Shown here in pieces: positions 19,910 through 29,156 of a DNA stretch of 64,000 bases. This stretch comes from Planctomycetota bacterium. Its GTDB lineage: Bacteria > Planctomycetota > Phycisphaerae > Phycisphaerales > UBA1924. Position 1 is the stretch's first letter. Each line of letters opens with the position of its first letter. The position numbers and the translations under genes are program-made. Location: positions 1 through 64,000 of the forward strand of contig JAFIFX010000008.1 in assembly GCA_020831805.1 (NCBI GenBank), in the 5' to 3' direction. A model generated the notes under the pieces. That model ran no database searches and was not told the origin of the DNA. It worked only from the letters and a program-made list of their open reading frames with translations.

Positions 19910-21361
19910 TCAGCCCGCCGCGCCGTCGCGTAGCAGACCGATCAGCACCGCGTGCGAACGGGCCCCCATGCGATAGCAATCCAGCTCGAACTTCTCGTTC
20001 GGCGAGTGGACCCGGTCGTCCTCGAGCCCAAAGCCCATGAAGATGGTTTCGATGCCCAGGGCGGTCTTGAGCAGCCCGGCGACGGGGATCGAACCGCCGG
20101 TCTTGATCATGGCCGGGGCCACGCCGCAGGCCTGCTCGACGGCCCGGCGGGCCGCCGTCAGCGCCGGCGAATCGATGGCGCAGGTGACCGGGGCCCCGCC
20201 GTGGTGATCGACGAGAGTCCAGCGGCAGCCCGGCGGGGTGTGCGCCTGGAGCCAGGCGAAGAACGCGTCCTTGATCTGCTCGTGGTCCTGGTCGTCGACG
20301 AGGCGGAAGGAGACCTTGGCGCTGGCGTGGGTGGGGATGACCGTCTTGGCCCCCTTGCCGGTGTAGCCGCCCCAGATGCCGTTGATCTCGGCGGTGGGCC
20401 GCGCCCACTCACGCTCGGTCATGGTGAAGCCGGCCTCGCCGACGCTCGCCTCGGGCGGGAAGCCGATGCCCTTGAGGGCGGCGGCGTCGTCGATGCCGAG
20501 GTTTTTCCAGTTGGACCGCTCCTCGGCGGACAGGTCGCGGACGCCGTCGTAGAAGCCGGGGATGGTGACGCGCCGGTCGGCGTCCCAGAGTTGGGCGAGG
20601 ACCTTGGTCAGCTCATTGATGGGGTTGGGGATCTTGCCGCCCCACGCGCCGGAGTGCAGGTCGTGGCTGGGACCGTGGAGGGTGATCTCGGTGTAGGCCA
20701 TGCCGCGGACGCCGTAGGTGATCGCGGGGCGGCCGCGTCCGAGCATGCCGGTGTCGGAGATGACGCAGACATCGCATTTTCGGAGTTCGTCGGCGTGCTG
20801 TTCGACGAAGCGGTCGAGGTTGGCCGAGCCGGATTCCTCCTCGCCCTCGAGCAGGACGGTCATCTTGACGCCGCCGGCGGGGAGGCCGGAGGCCTCGAAC
20901 CAGGCGCGGGCGGCTTCGAGGAACATGGCGACCTGGCCCTTGTCGTCCGACGCGCCGCGGGCGATGAGTCGCTCGCCGGGCCCGCCCGGGACGGCGGGCT
21001 TGCGCTGGGGGTCGAAGGGATCGGAATCCCAGAGGTCGACGGGGTCGACGGGCTGGACATCGTAATGGCCGTAGAAGAGGACATGCGGGCCGGTGTAGCC
21101 CGGGTCGCCCTGGGCGGTGGCCAGGACGATGGGGTGGCCGGCGCCGGCGGGCTCGCCGGTGGGCAGGACGCGGGCTTCGAAGCCGGAGGCCCGGAGGTGG
21201 TCGGCGGCCCAGTCGGCGGCCCGGGCGACCTGGGGCTTGTAGTCCGAGTCGGTGGAGATCGAGGGGATGCGGAGCCAGTCGATCAGGCGGTCGATGGCGG
21301 CGGGCTCGTTGGCCTCAAGGCGGGCCAGGGCGGCGGCGGTGTGGTCGGTGGAGGTGGTCAT
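19910..21361 (-). CDS. M20 family dipeptidase / metallopeptidase
   Basis: A 483-residue zinc peptidase of the ArgE/DapE/CPG2/carnosinase group. Metal ligands and catalytic residues are visible: H99 and D101 in FYGHYDVQP, D139/D140 in GASDDKGQ, the general base and ligand in EGEEESGS (about 172-179), and a dimerisation insert beginning near TYGVRGMAYTEI. A late metal His is probably in VHSPNE. The longer form with a Pro-rich N terminus would start at 21454 inside a palindrome and is rejected. TATCCT lies exactly 6 bases before the ATG, so a leaderless mRNA is likely. There is no signal peptide. Confidence 0.9.
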   Translation of the reverse strand: MTTSTDHTAAALARLEANEPAAIDRLIDWLRIPSISTDSDYKPQVARAADWAADHLRASGFEARVLPTGEPAGAGHPIVLATAQGDPGYTGPHVLFYGHYDVQPVDPVDLWDSDPFDPQRKPAVPGGPGERLIARGASDDKGQVAMFLEAARAWFEASGLPAGGVKMTVLLEGEEESGSANLDRFVEQHADELRKCDVCVISDTGMLGRGRPAITYGVRGMAYTEITLHGPSHDLHSGAWGGKIPNPINELTKVLAQLWDADRRVTIPGFYDGVRDLSAEERSNWKNLGIDDAAALKGIGFPPEASVGEAGFTMTEREWARPTAEINGIWGGYTGKGAKTVIPTHASAKVSFRLVDDQDHEQIKDAFFAWLQAHTPPGCRWTLVDHHGGAPVTCAIDSPALTAARRAVEQACGVAPAMIKTGGSIPVAGLLKTALGIETIFMGFGLEDDRVHSPNEKFELDCYRMGARSHAVLIGLLRDGAAG

Positions 21362-21367
21362 GGGGTG

Positions 21368-21373
21368 AGGATA
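21368..21373 (-). promoter_or_regulatory. Candidate leaderless -10 box of the M20 peptidase gene
   Basis: On the minus strand TATCCT, then CACCCC, then ATG. No Shine-Dalgarno is present between the box and the start codon. Confidence 0.4.
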
Positions 21374-21432
21374 GAGGTTTGATGGAGGGGGAGGGGTGGA
21401 TCGTGAGATCCGGGGTTGAGTGACGAGTTGAA

Positions 21433-21465
21433 CACGGGTTGCCCTTCGGGACAACCCGTGGCACC
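21433..21465. repeat. REP-like palindrome, family B, copy 3 (inverted)
   Basis: CACGGGTTG and CAACCCGTG flank CCCTTCGGGA, followed by GCACC. In reverse complement it matches the two copies near 11.6 kb, with compensating changes in the stem (GGG/CCC instead of GGC/GCC). It lies between the divergent M20 and YwaF-like genes. Confidence 0.65.
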
Positions 21466-21471
21466 GGATCG

Positions 21472-21477
21472 TACACT
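21472..21477 (+). promoter_or_regulatory. Candidate leaderless -10 box of the polysaccharide operon
   Basis: TACACT, then TTGGGG, then a GTG start at 21484. The spacing of 6 bases matches the other leaderless candidates. Confidence 0.4.
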
Positions 21478-21483
21478 TTGGGG

Positions 21484-22254
21484 GTGTCCGGCTGGCTGCA
21501 TCATTTCGAGGCGTTCACGGCGTTCCATGCGGTGGTGGTCGGGGTCTGCGTGGTCGTGATGGTCGCGGCGGTCGTGGTCGGGCGTCGGCTGCGGGGGCTG
21601 GACCTGGGCGATGGTGGGCGTCGGGAGGTCCGGTTCGCGCAGGGGCTGGGGTGGTCGATCGTGGCTTGGCAGGCGTTCGCGACGGTGTGGCGGGTGCTGC
21701 CGGGGCAGTGGGATCTGTACGAGTCGCTGCCGTTCCACCTGTGCCGCTGGACGGGCTGGATCGCGGCGGTGTGCCTGATCGCGGGGCATCGGCCGGGGTG
21801 GCGGTGGTCGCGGTCGCTGATGTTCTTCTGGGGGCTTGGGCTGAGCGTGCAGGGGTTCGTCACGCCGATGTGGAACGACGGGGCCGCGACGGTGGCGTTC
21901 TGGCTGTACTGGGTGGGGCACCTGCAGATCGTGGGCGTGGCGGTGTATGACCTGGCGGTGCGCGGGTTCGTGCCGCGGGCCAGGGATCTCGCGTTCGCGC
22001 TGGGGGCGGGCGTGGTGTTCGTGCTGGTCGTGGTGGGCGTGAACCAGTCGCTGGGCACGAACTACTCGTACCTGGGGTCGGGCGTGTATGAGGGGACTTC
22101 GGTGGTCGACCTGCTCGGTCGCTATCCCGAACGGATGTACAAGATGATCGGCGGCGCGATGGTGCTGTTCGTGCTGATGTACGGGGCGGCGCGGGGCGTG
22201 CGGGCCATCGCGGGCGGTCGGACCGGCGGGGCGCCGGAGGGGGTGGCGGCATGA
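21484..22254 (+). CDS. YwaF/TIGR02206-like integral membrane protein (first of pair)
   Basis: About 256 residues from the GTG at 21484. There are six or seven membrane segments. The pattern SLPFHLCRWTGW, MFFWGLGLSVQGFVTP, VGHLQIVG and NQSLGTNYSYLG is that of the YwaF (TIGR02206) family, whose function is not established. The next gene is a diverged copy of the same family, and the two overlap by ATGA. An alternative TTG start at 21439 lies inside a repeat and is unlikely. The gene opens an operon with sugar-phosphate transferase and O-antigen-ligase-type genes, so a part in polysaccharide export or modification is inferred. Confidence 0.75.
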   Translation: MSGWLHHFEAFTAFHAVVVGVCVVVMVAAVVVGRRLRGLDLGDGGRREVRFAQGLGWSIVAWQAFATVWRVLPGQWDLYESLPFHLCRWTGWIAAVCLIAGHRPGWRWSRSLMFFWGLGLSVQGFVTPMWNDGAATVAFWLYWVGHLQIVGVAVYDLAVRGFVPRARDLAFALGAGVVFVLVVVGVNQSLGTNYSYLGSGVYEGTSVVDLLGRYPERMYKMIGGAMVLFVLMYGAARGVRAIAGGRTGGAPEGVAA

Positions 22255-22979
22255 ACTGGCTGGAGACGCCTTTCGAGCCGTTCACGCTGACGCACCTGGC
22301 GATCGCCACGCTGGCGCTGGTGTTCTGCATGGCGTGCGGGGTGGCGGCGCGGGTGGAGCGGACGCGGGGTCGTCGGTCGTTCGCGGACGGGTTCGCGGGG
22401 GTGGTGTTCGGCTGGATGGTGCTGTCGAACATCTGGTGGATGGTCCCGGCGAACTGGACGATCGAACGGAGTCTGCCGCTGCATGTGTGCGATTTCGCGG
22501 TCATCCTGGTGCCGCTGGCGTTGTGGACGCGGAACCGGCTGCTGCTGTCGCTGGTGCTGCTCTGGGGGCTGGGGCTGAGCACGCAGGCGTTCTTTACGCC
22601 GACGGTGGAGGGCGTCCCCGGCGACTTCCGGTTCTGGCTGTTCTGGGGCGGGCACCTCGCGATCGCGGCGGGGTGCTGCGTGATCGCGGGCGGGGTGGAT
22701 TTCCGGCCGGGCTGGAAGGACTGGGGACGGGTCTTCGTGATCGGGGTGTTCGCGGTGCTCGCCCTGATGGGGCTCAATCACCTTCTGGGAACGAACTACG
22801 GGTATGTGGGGAACCAGTTGCCGAGCACGCCGACGCTGATCGACCGGCTGGGGCCGTGGCCCTTGCGGGTGGTCTGGCTGATCCTGATCGGCGGGGTCGC
22901 GCAGGCGCTGGTGGTGGTGCTGTTCCCGGTGCTGCGGCTGGCGGTGGGCGTGCTGGCGCGGCCGTGGCTGCGTCGATAG
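22251..22979 (+). CDS. YwaF/TIGR02206-like integral membrane protein (second of pair)
   Basis: 242 residues, polytopic. It keeps the family pattern more closely than its partner: SLPLHVCDFAVILVP, LLWGLGLSTQAFFTPT, WGGHLAIAAG, NHLLGTNYGYVGNQLPS and DRLGPWPLRVVW. It is about 25-35 % identical to the upstream copy by eye, so the pair looks like an old tandem duplication that may form a heterodimer. No enzymatic residue can be assigned. It is followed after 10 bases by the sugar-phosphate transferase gene. Confidence 0.82.
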   Translation: MNWLETPFEPFTLTHLAIATLALVFCMACGVAARVERTRGRRSFADGFAGVVFGWMVLSNIWWMVPANWTIERSLPLHVCDFAVILVPLALWTRNRLLLSLVLLWGLGLSTQAFFTPTVEGVPGDFRFWLFWGGHLAIAAGCCVIAGGVDFRPGWKDWGRVFVIGVFAVLALMGLNHLLGTNYGYVGNQLPSTPTLIDRLGPWPLRVVWLILIGGVAQALVVVLFPVLRLAVGVLARPWLRR

Positions 22980-22989
22980 ACTGCGGGCC

Positions 22990-24123
22990 GTGTCGATCCT
23001 TGTGCTGATCCTGGTGGCGGTGGCGTTCCTGATCGCGTGGCCGGCGTGCGGGCTGGTGCGTGGGTGGAGCCTTCGGGCGGGGGCGCTGGACACCGAGGCG
23101 GTGCCCGGGCAGGTCAAGGCGGCGCGTCGGGCGGTGCCGAACACGGGTGGGATCGGGATCGCGGCGGCGGTCTTCGGGCCGCTGATCGCCGGGCTGCTGG
23201 CCCTGGAGTTCGTGACCGAGGGGATGCTGCCCGGGTGGGCGGCGGCGGCGGGCGAGCACCTGGAGGGTCTGCGGTCGGTGCGGGGGATGGGCTGGGCGGT
23301 GGTCGCCGGGGGGCTGTGGCTGCACGGGCTGGGGGTGATCGACGACCGGCGTCCGCTGGGGCCGATGGTCAAGCTGGCGTGCATGGCGGCCCCGCCGCTG
23401 GTGCTGGCGGTGTTCTTTGACACGCGGCTGCTGACGCTGCTGGACGGGTATGCCAGCGGTTCGTGGCTGAGCGTGCTGGTGACGCTGGTCTGGTTCCTCG
23501 CGGTGACGAACGCGATGAACTTCATGGACAACATGGACGGGCTGTGCGCGGGGGTGGCGGCGACGGCGGGGGCGATGTTCCTGGCGGCGACGCTGATCGG
23601 CGGGCAGTGGTTCGTGGCGGGGGTGCTGGCGCTGCTGGTGGGCGCGTGCGGGGGGTTCCTGGTGTGGAACCGCCCGCCGGCGCGGATGTTCATGGGCGAC
23701 GGGGGGTCGCTGGTGATCGGGTTCCTGCTGGCGTTCGCGACGACGCGGACGACCTACATCGGCGACGGGGTGACGGCGTGGTACGCGGTATTGATGCCGG
23801 TGGTGGTGCTGGCGGTGCCGCTGTACGACATGGCCAGCGTGACCACGATCCGGCTGAGCCAGGGACGGTCGCCGTTTGTCGGGGATCTGCAGCACTTTTC
23901 GCACCGGCTGGTGCGGCGGGGGCTCTCGACCCGGTCGGCGGTGGCGGTGATCGTGGGGCTGACCGGCGCGACAGGGATCTCCGGGCTGCTGCTGACGCGG
24001 GCTGAGCCGTGGCAGGCGTTCGCGATCGCGGCGCAGGTCGGGCTGCTGCTGGCGGTGCTGGGGCTGTTCGAGCACCGGGCCGAGCGGGCGGCGAATCGGA
24101 ACGGGGGCGGCGTTGCGGGCTGA
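22990..24123 (+). CDS. MraY/WecA family undecaprenyl-phosphate sugar-1-phosphate transferase
   Basis: 377 residues, about ten membrane segments. The catalytic signatures are the DD motif in GLGVIDDRRPLGP (with K downstream), NAMNFMDNMDGL and FMGDGGSLVIGF, which bind Mg2+ and the UDP-sugar. A cytoplasmic HFSHRLVRRG loop gives the HH-type carbohydrate recognition motif of the WecA branch rather than MraY. It should attach a sugar-1-phosphate to undecaprenyl phosphate and so start a surface polysaccharide. The GTG start has TAGACT 7 bases upstream, which may be an internal leaderless promoter. It overlaps the next gene by 11 bases. Confidence 0.92.
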   Translation: MSILVLILVAVAFLIAWPACGLVRGWSLRAGALDTEAVPGQVKAARRAVPNTGGIGIAAAVFGPLIAGLLALEFVTEGMLPGWAAAAGEHLEGLRSVRGMGWAVVAGGLWLHGLGVIDDRRPLGPMVKLACMAAPPLVLAVFFDTRLLTLLDGYASGSWLSVLVTLVWFLAVTNAMNFMDNMDGLCAGVAATAGAMFLAATLIGGQWFVAGVLALLVGACGGFLVWNRPPARMFMGDGGSLVIGFLLAFATTRTTYIGDGVTAWYAVLMPVVVLAVPLYDMASVTTIRLSQGRSPFVGDLQHFSHRLVRRGLSTRSAVAVIVGLTGATGISGLLLTRAEPWQAFAIAAQVGLLLAVLGLFEHRAERAANRNGGGVAG

Positions 24124-26434
24124 GCGAGGGCGGCTGATCGGGGCGTGGGCGGGGCTGCTGGCGGTGCTGGCTGGTGCGTTCGGGCGCGCGGTGTGCCCGG
24201 CGGAGCCGTTCCCGTGGTGGGAGAGTGATGCGTTCGCGTTCGCGCCGCCGCTGGTGGGCATCACGCCGAGCTGGGCGATGGCGCTGAACATCGTGATCGT
24301 ACTGGGGGCGGCGGCGGTGCTGGCGTGCGTGCGGGGTGGGCCGGGCCGGGTGACGGGCCTGCTCGCGGCGGCCGGGCTGGGGGTGCTGGTCTGGCACACG
24401 GCGGTGGACGCGGAGCGGGCGTCGGGCGCGGGCGATTTCGCGGCGGCGATGGCGGCGATCCTCGCGGCGTGGGCGGGTTCCTCCCTGCCGGGGGCGCGGC
24501 GGGTGATGGTTGGGGTGGCGCTGGGGTTCGGCGTGATGCTCGGGGTCAGCGGCGTGCAGGAGGTATACATCGAGCACCCGCGGACGCTGGCGTCGTTCGA
24601 GGAGACGCGCGATGCGTTCTATGCGGCGCGGGGGTGGGATCCGGACGGGCCGGAGGCGGCGATGTACGAGGAGCGGCTCTCTCATGCCGAGCCGACGGGG
24701 GCGTTCGGGCTGACGAATGTGCTGGCGACCTTCGCCGGGGCGTCGGCGGTCGGGCTGATGGCGTTGGCGCTGTCGGCGGGCGGGTGGTCGCGGGCGACGC
24801 GGCTGGCGGTCGTGGCGGCGGCGGTGGTGTCGGCGTGGGCGCTGATGGCGACGGTCTCCCGGGGCGCGATCGGGGCGGCGGCGCTGGGGGCGCTGGTGGT
24901 GGGTGTGGGATGGGCGCAATGGAGGCCCTGGGTCGGGCGGGCGGTGCTGGGGGCGGCGGTGTGCGTCGTGCTGGCGGTGATGGCGCGGGGCGTGGTCGGC
25001 GAGCGGCTGGGCGAGCGGAGCCTGCTCTTTCGGGCGCAGTACATGCAGGGCACGGCGGCGGTGTGGGCGGAGCATCCGGTGGCGGGGGTCGGGCCGGGGC
25101 GGTTCCAGGACGCGTACACAAGGCTGAAGCCGGAGCGGGCGCCGGAAGAAGTGACCAGCCCGCACAGCCTGGCGTTCGACTGGGTGGGCGTGCTGGGACT
25201 CGGCGGTGTCGCGTGGGTCGGGCTGGTGGCCTCGGGCTTTGGGCGACGGGCGAGCCGGGACGAGGCCGTGCCCGACGATGGGGCCGTTGGGACGCGGGTG
25301 CTGGTGCGGATGGCGATGGGCGTGGTCGGGGCCGCGGTGCTGATGGCGGCGTACTCGGGGCGTGCGGCGGTGGTGCCGGAGACCGCGCTCGCGCTGCTGA
25401 TCGGGGGGTTCGGCTGGGCGGTGGCGGCGGGGTTGGCGTGCGCCAAGGGGGGCGAGCGCGGGGTGCGGGTCGGGGCGTTAGGGGCAGGGGCGGTCGCGCT
25501 GATCCATGGGCAGTTGGATGTGACGCCGGTCTGGGTGGTGTCCGCGCCGGCATGGGGGGTGCTGATCGGGCTGGGGATCGGGGCGGTCGGGCTGGGCGGG
25601 GGCGATCGGATCGGGCGGTGGGCCGCGGGGCTGGGGCTGGTCGCGGTGGCGGCGGCGCTCGGCTGGCGGGCCGGGGGGGTGGCGCGGTGGGAAGCCGGGC
25701 TGGACCGGGCAGCGGCCTGGCCGCGGATGATCTCCCAGGCCCGGCTGGAGCTGGCGGTGGCGGAGCGACGGGGGGACGCCCAAGGGGTCGCGGCGGTCGG
25801 ACAGCGGGTGGGCGATTGGCTGGGCGCGGGTGTTCGGGCGGAGCCGCGGGCGGTGGCGGACGCGATCGAGGGGGCGGTGCTGGGGTCGCAGGAGTCCGCG
25901 GCGGCGGGGCTTCGGGAGGCCGTGGCGGCTCGGCCGGGGCATGTCGGGACGCGGTCAGCGTTGGCGCGGGTGCTGGTGACGATCGCGATGCGGGATCTGG
26001 ATCGGGCTCCCGAGCGGGCCCGGGCGGCGTGGCTGGAGGCGGTTTCGCTGATGGAGGAGGCGGTGGCCCTGCGGCCGGGGGAGCCGAGCGCGTGGTCGGG
26101 TCTGGGCGGGGTGCTGGAACGGGGGACCGTGGTTGATGGGGATCGGGGGGCGGTCTGGCTGGGCCGGGCGGTGGAGGTCTGGACGGAAGGGGATCGGCTG
26201 ACCCCCCACTCTCCGGCGGCGGCGGCCCGGATCGCCGAGGGGCTGGCCCGGCTGGGGCGGGCGGACGAGGCGGCGGTGTGGGCGGCGCGGGCGATCGGGC
26301 GGGACGATGCGCTGGAGCTGGAGCCGCGGCGTCGGCTGTCCCCGGGGCGTCGGGCGGGGGTGGAGGCGATCGCGCGCGGCGGGGCCGGATCGGGTACCGA
26401 GTCGGACACGGGGTCGGGGGTTGGGTCGCCCTGA
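24113..26434 (+). CDS. O-antigen ligase/polymerase-like protein with C-terminal repeats
   Basis: 773 residues from a TTG that overlaps the upstream gene. Residues 1-520 or so hold about twelve membrane segments. The Wzy_C/WaaL signature is AEHPVAGVGPGRFQDAY followed by SPHSLAFDWVGVLGL. The C-terminal 230 residues are soluble and TPR-like (WLEAVSLMEEAVALRPGEPSAW, and AAARIAEGLARLGRADEAAVWAARAIG in the last repeat). Such proteins join lipid-linked glycans to a carrier or polymerise them. Together with the WecA-like enzyme it defines a polysaccharide operon. Glycosyltransferases and a flippase are not encoded here. Confidence 0.85.
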   Translation: MRAERGRLIGAWAGLLAVLAGAFGRAVCPAEPFPWWESDAFAFAPPLVGITPSWAMALNIVIVLGAAAVLACVRGGPGRVTGLLAAAGLGVLVWHTAVDAERASGAGDFAAAMAAILAAWAGSSLPGARRVMVGVALGFGVMLGVSGVQEVYIEHPRTLASFEETRDAFYAARGWDPDGPEAAMYEERLSHAEPTGAFGLTNVLATFAGASAVGLMALALSAGGWSRATRLAVVAAAVVSAWALMATVSRGAIGAAALGALVVGVGWAQWRPWVGRAVLGAAVCVVLAVMARGVVGERLGERSLLFRAQYMQGTAAVWAEHPVAGVGPGRFQDAYTRLKPERAPEEVTSPHSLAFDWVGVLGLGGVAWVGLVASGFGRRASRDEAVPDDGAVGTRVLVRMAMGVVGAAVLMAAYSGRAAVVPETALALLIGGFGWAVAAGLACAKGGERGVRVGALGAGAVALIHGQLDVTPVWVVSAPAWGVLIGLGIGAVGLGGGDRIGRWAAGLGLVAVAAALGWRAGGVARWEAGLDRAAAWPRMISQARLELAVAERRGDAQGVAAVGQRVGDWLGAGVRAEPRAVADAIEGAVLGSQESAAAGLREAVAARPGHVGTRSALARVLVTIAMRDLDRAPERARAAWLEAVSLMEEAVALRPGEPSAWSGLGGVLERGTVVDGDRGAVWLGRAVEVWTEGDRLTPHSPAAAARIAEGLARLGRADEAAVWAARAIGRDDALELEPRRRLSPGRRAGVEAIARGGAGSGTESDTGSGVGSP

Positions 26435-26452
26435 GTTCGGGCCGGTATCGGC

Positions 26453-26482
26453 TTGATACGGGGTGGTTTGCGGCGCTAGAAT
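26453..26482 (+). promoter_or_regulatory. Promoter of fusA
   Basis: TTGATA (26453-26458), an 18-base spacer and TAGAAT (26477-26482). It is the best promoter match in this gap and predicts a leader of about 340 bases. Confidence 0.6.
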
Positions 26483-26489
26483 CTTGGCG

Positions 26490-26831
26490 ATGGGTCCCGT
26501 GCGGCCCGTGGTGCAAGCAAGCGGTTTCGACGCTGTCCGGACGGTTCGTCCGGCGGGCGGATGGGAGCGGTCCCTGTGGACGACTCTGGCGAAGCGGATC
26601 CTGAGACGGCGGCTGCGATGACCGGTGTGGTTCGCGCCGGGGTTTGATTCCCGGCGGGCGGACCAAAGCGAAGCACAAATCAGCGCGAGCAATGACCGTT
26701 CCCGGTCGTGAACCCGGGACGGCGAGCGATACACCCGGCGGAATCCGGGGGCCGGCTGGATAGCCGGCGACGAACCGAGACTGGCCCGGCGGGTGAAGGC
26801 TGGGCAACGAGCGACGAGAGGAACAACGGCG
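26490..26831 (+). other. Long structured 5' leader of fusA, or an unrecognised RNA
   Basis: No protein is supported in this 340-base stretch. It contains a series of strong hairpins: CCGGACG/CGTCCGG with a 3-base loop (26537-26553), CGCCGGG/CCCGGCG around GTTTGATT (26635-26656, followed by GGCGGACCA), TCCCGG/CCGGGA (26700-26719) and GCCGGCT/AGCCGGC around GGAT (26751-26768). The second hairpin resembles a tRNA T arm but no acceptor or anticodon arm fits. It may be a regulatory leader of fusA or a separate small RNA. Confidence 0.45.
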
Positions 26832-28949
26832 ATGGCCACCGACCTGACCAACATCCGCAACATCGGGATCTGCGCCCACATCGACGCGGGCAAAACGACC
26901 GTGACCGAGCGCATCCTGTTTTACACGGGCAAGAACTACAAGCTGGGCGAGGTGCACGAGGGCACGGCGACGATGGACTTCCTGCAGGAAGAGCAGGAGC
27001 GCGGCATCACGATCCAGTCGGCGGCGACGACCTGCCCGTGGACGCACAAGGGGCGCGAGTACAAGATCAACCTGATCGACACGCCGGGCCACGTGGACTT
27101 CACCATCGAGGTGGAGCGTTCGCTGCGCGTGCTGGACGGCGCGGTCGCGGTGTTCGACGGCAAGGAGGGCGTGGAGGCCCAGTCCGAGACGGTGTGGCGT
27201 CAGGCCGACCGGTACCGCGTGCCCCGCATGTGCTTCATCAACAAGATGGACAAGATGGGCGCGGACTTTGACTACTCGTTCAAGTCGATCAAGAAGCGGC
27301 TGGGCGCCAACGCGATCGCGGTGCAGATCCCGTGGGGCTCGGGCGACGACCTCAAGGGGATCATCGACCTGCTGGGGATGAAGGCGTACCGGTTCGAGCC
27401 GGACAGCTCGGGCGCGGTGGTGACCGAGATGGAGATCCCCGCCGAGGAGATGGAGCGGGTCCAGAAGTGGCGGCACGACCTGGTCGAGAGCGCCGTGACG
27501 CTCGACGACGAGCTGATGGGCGCGTACCTCGAGGACGAGGCGAGCGTCTCGGTGGAGGGCATCAAGAAGGCCCTGCGCAAGGGCACCATCACCCGCGAGT
27601 GCTACCCGGTCTTCTGCGGGTCGGCCCTGAAGAACATCGGCGTGCAGCGCCTGCTCGACGGCGTGATCGACTACCTGCCCAACCCCGAGGAGGTGCCGGA
27701 GATGGTCGGCACCGACCCGCGCGACCCGGAGAAGAAGCTTGTCCGCGACCACTCGGACGAGGCGCCCTTCAGCGCGCTGGTGTTCAAGGTCGTCTCGGAC
27801 ACGCACGGCGACCTGACCTACATGCGGATCTACTCGGGCAAGCTGATCAAGGGCACCCGGACGCTCAACCCCGGCAACAACAAGCGTGAGATCGCGTCGC
27901 GAATCTTCGAGATGCACGCGAAGGACCGCAAGGCCCTGGACGAGGCCGGCGCGGGCAACATCGTGGCGGTGGTCGGCATCAAGGACTCGATCACCGGGGA
28001 CACGCTGTGCGACCCGGATCAGCCCGTGATCCTGGAGCGGATGACCTTCCCCGAGCCGGTGATCTCGATGTCGATCGAGCCGAAGACGGCCGACGACAAG
28101 CGCAAGCTGTCCGAGGCGCTGGTGACGATCCGCCGCGAGGACCCGTCCTTCCGGTCCGAGTACAACGAGGAGACCGGGCAGACCATCATCTCGGGCATGG
28201 GCGAGCTGCACCTTGAGATCATCAAGAACAAGCTCGTCCGTGATATGAAGATCGGCGTCGAGGTCGGGCGCCCGCGGGTGTCCTACCGCGAGGCGATCGC
28301 CGGGCCGGCGAAGAACATCCGGGGCAAGTTCGTCAAGCAGACGGGCGGGCGCGGTCAGTTCGGCGACTGCACGATCAACATCATGCCGTTCACCAAGGAA
28401 GAGGCCGAGGCGGCCAAGCTCAACTTCAAGGACAACATCGCCTTCGAGAACAAGATCGTCGGCGGATCGGTGCCCAAGGAGTACATCCCCTCGATCGAGT
28501 ACGGCGTCCGTCAGACGGCGGTCGGCGGGATCACCGCGGGCTACCCGCTGATCAATGTCAAGGTTGAGCTGATCGACGGCTCGTACCACCCGGTCGACTC
28601 CTCGCAGGTCGCCTTCGAGCAGGCGGGGCGGCTGGCCCTCCGCGAGGCGGTGGCCAAGGCCGGCAGCGTGCTGCTCGAGCCGATCATGAAGGTGGTCGTG
28701 ACCACGCCGGAGGAGTACATGGGCAATGTGACCGGCGACCTGTCCAGCCGGCGCGGGATGATCCTCGACCAGGAGGACAAGGGCATGATCAAGGAGATCA
28801 CCGCCGAGGTGCCGCTGAGCGAGTTGTTCGGCTACACCACGGTGCTCCGCGGCCTGTCGCAGGGCCGGGCGGCCAACTCGATGGAGTTCCACGAGTACCG
28901 CGCGATGCCGGCGAACCTGCAGAAGGAAGTCATCGCCACCGGCGGCTGA
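26832..28949 (+). CDS. fusA: Translation elongation factor G
   Basis: 705 residues, full length. The ATG at 26832 follows AGAGGA by 9 bases. Domain I carries the GTPase motifs AHIDAGKTT (15-23), RGITIQSAA (switch I/II region), DTPGHVDFT and NKMDKMGAD. Domains II-V follow, with [24 protein letters not shown] in domain [12 protein letters not shown] in III, and the domain IV loop [11 protein letters not shown] that enters the decoding centre. The end [14 protein letters not shown] is typical. It drives tRNA-mRNA translocation. It is not in an str operon here, which is common in planctomycetes. A terminator follows about 75 bases after the stop. Confidence 0.96.
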   Translation: MATDLTNIRNIGICAHIDAGKTTVTERILFYTGKNYKLGEVHEGTATMDFLQEEQERGITIQSAATTCPWTHKGREYKINLIDTPGHVDFTIEVERSLRVLDGAVAVFDGKEGVEAQSETVWRQADRYRVPRMCFINKMDKMGADFDYSFKSIKKRLGANAIAVQIPWGSGDDLKGIIDLLGMKAYRFEPDSSGAVVTEMEIPAEEMERVQKWRHDLVESAVTLDDELMGAYLEDEASVSVEGIKKALRKGTITRECYPVFCGSALKNIGVQRLLDGVIDYLPNPEEVPEMVGTDPRDPEKKLVRDHSDEAPFSALVFKVVSDTHGDLTYMRIYSGKLIKGTRTLNPGNNKREIASRIFEMHAKDRKALDEAGAGNIVAVVGIKDSITGDTLCDPDQPVILERMTFPEPVISMSIEPKTADDKRKLSEALVTIRREDPSFRSEYNEETGQTIISGMGELHLEIIKNKLVRDMKIGVEVGRPRVSYREAIAGPAKNIRGKFVKQTGGRGQFGDCTINIMPFTKEEAEAAKLNFKDNIAFENKIVGGSVPKEYIPSIEYGVRQTAVGGITAGYPLINVKVELIDGSYHPVDSSQVAFEQAGRLALREAVAKAGSVLLEPIMKVVVTTPEEYMGNVTGDLSSRRGMILDQEDKGMIKEITAEVPLSELFGYTTVLRGLSQGRAANSMEFHEYRAMPANLQKEVIATGG

Positions 28950-29022
28950 TTTCCCAGACCGGTTCACGGGCCGGGCGGCATTTTCGGCGTCGCCCCGGCG
29001 CATCCGGGCAACTACTTTCTCT

Positions 29023-29054
29023 CGGGCGTGGTCTTTTCGGACCACGCCCGTTTT
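29023..29054 (+). terminator. Intrinsic terminator of fusA
   Basis: A perfect 11-bp stem CGGGCGTGGTC/GACCACGCCCG with a TTTTCG loop, followed by TTTTCGTTT. Confidence 0.88.
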
Positions 29055-29156
29055 CGTTTGAGGTTCGGTGAAGGCCCGGGCGGGGGGTGCCGACCTATCC
29101 TCACAGCCCGGTCCCGCGAGGGAAGGGCCCGGTGGTCAACGCTCTGGAGCCAACGA

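Noticed and set aside
26581-26670. Possible tRNA or tmRNA 3' end (T-arm-like hairpin followed by CCA)
   Set aside because: No matching acceptor strand, D arm or anticodon arm could be found upstream. The T loop lacks the invariant C. GGTTTCGAC at 26523 resembles the tmRNA 5' end, but the distance and pairing do not fit.
24546-29045. Minus-strand open frame of about 1500 codons
   Set aside because: It runs opposite the O-antigen-ligase-like gene, the fusA leader and fusA, and has low-complexity Pro/Arg composition. No family features.
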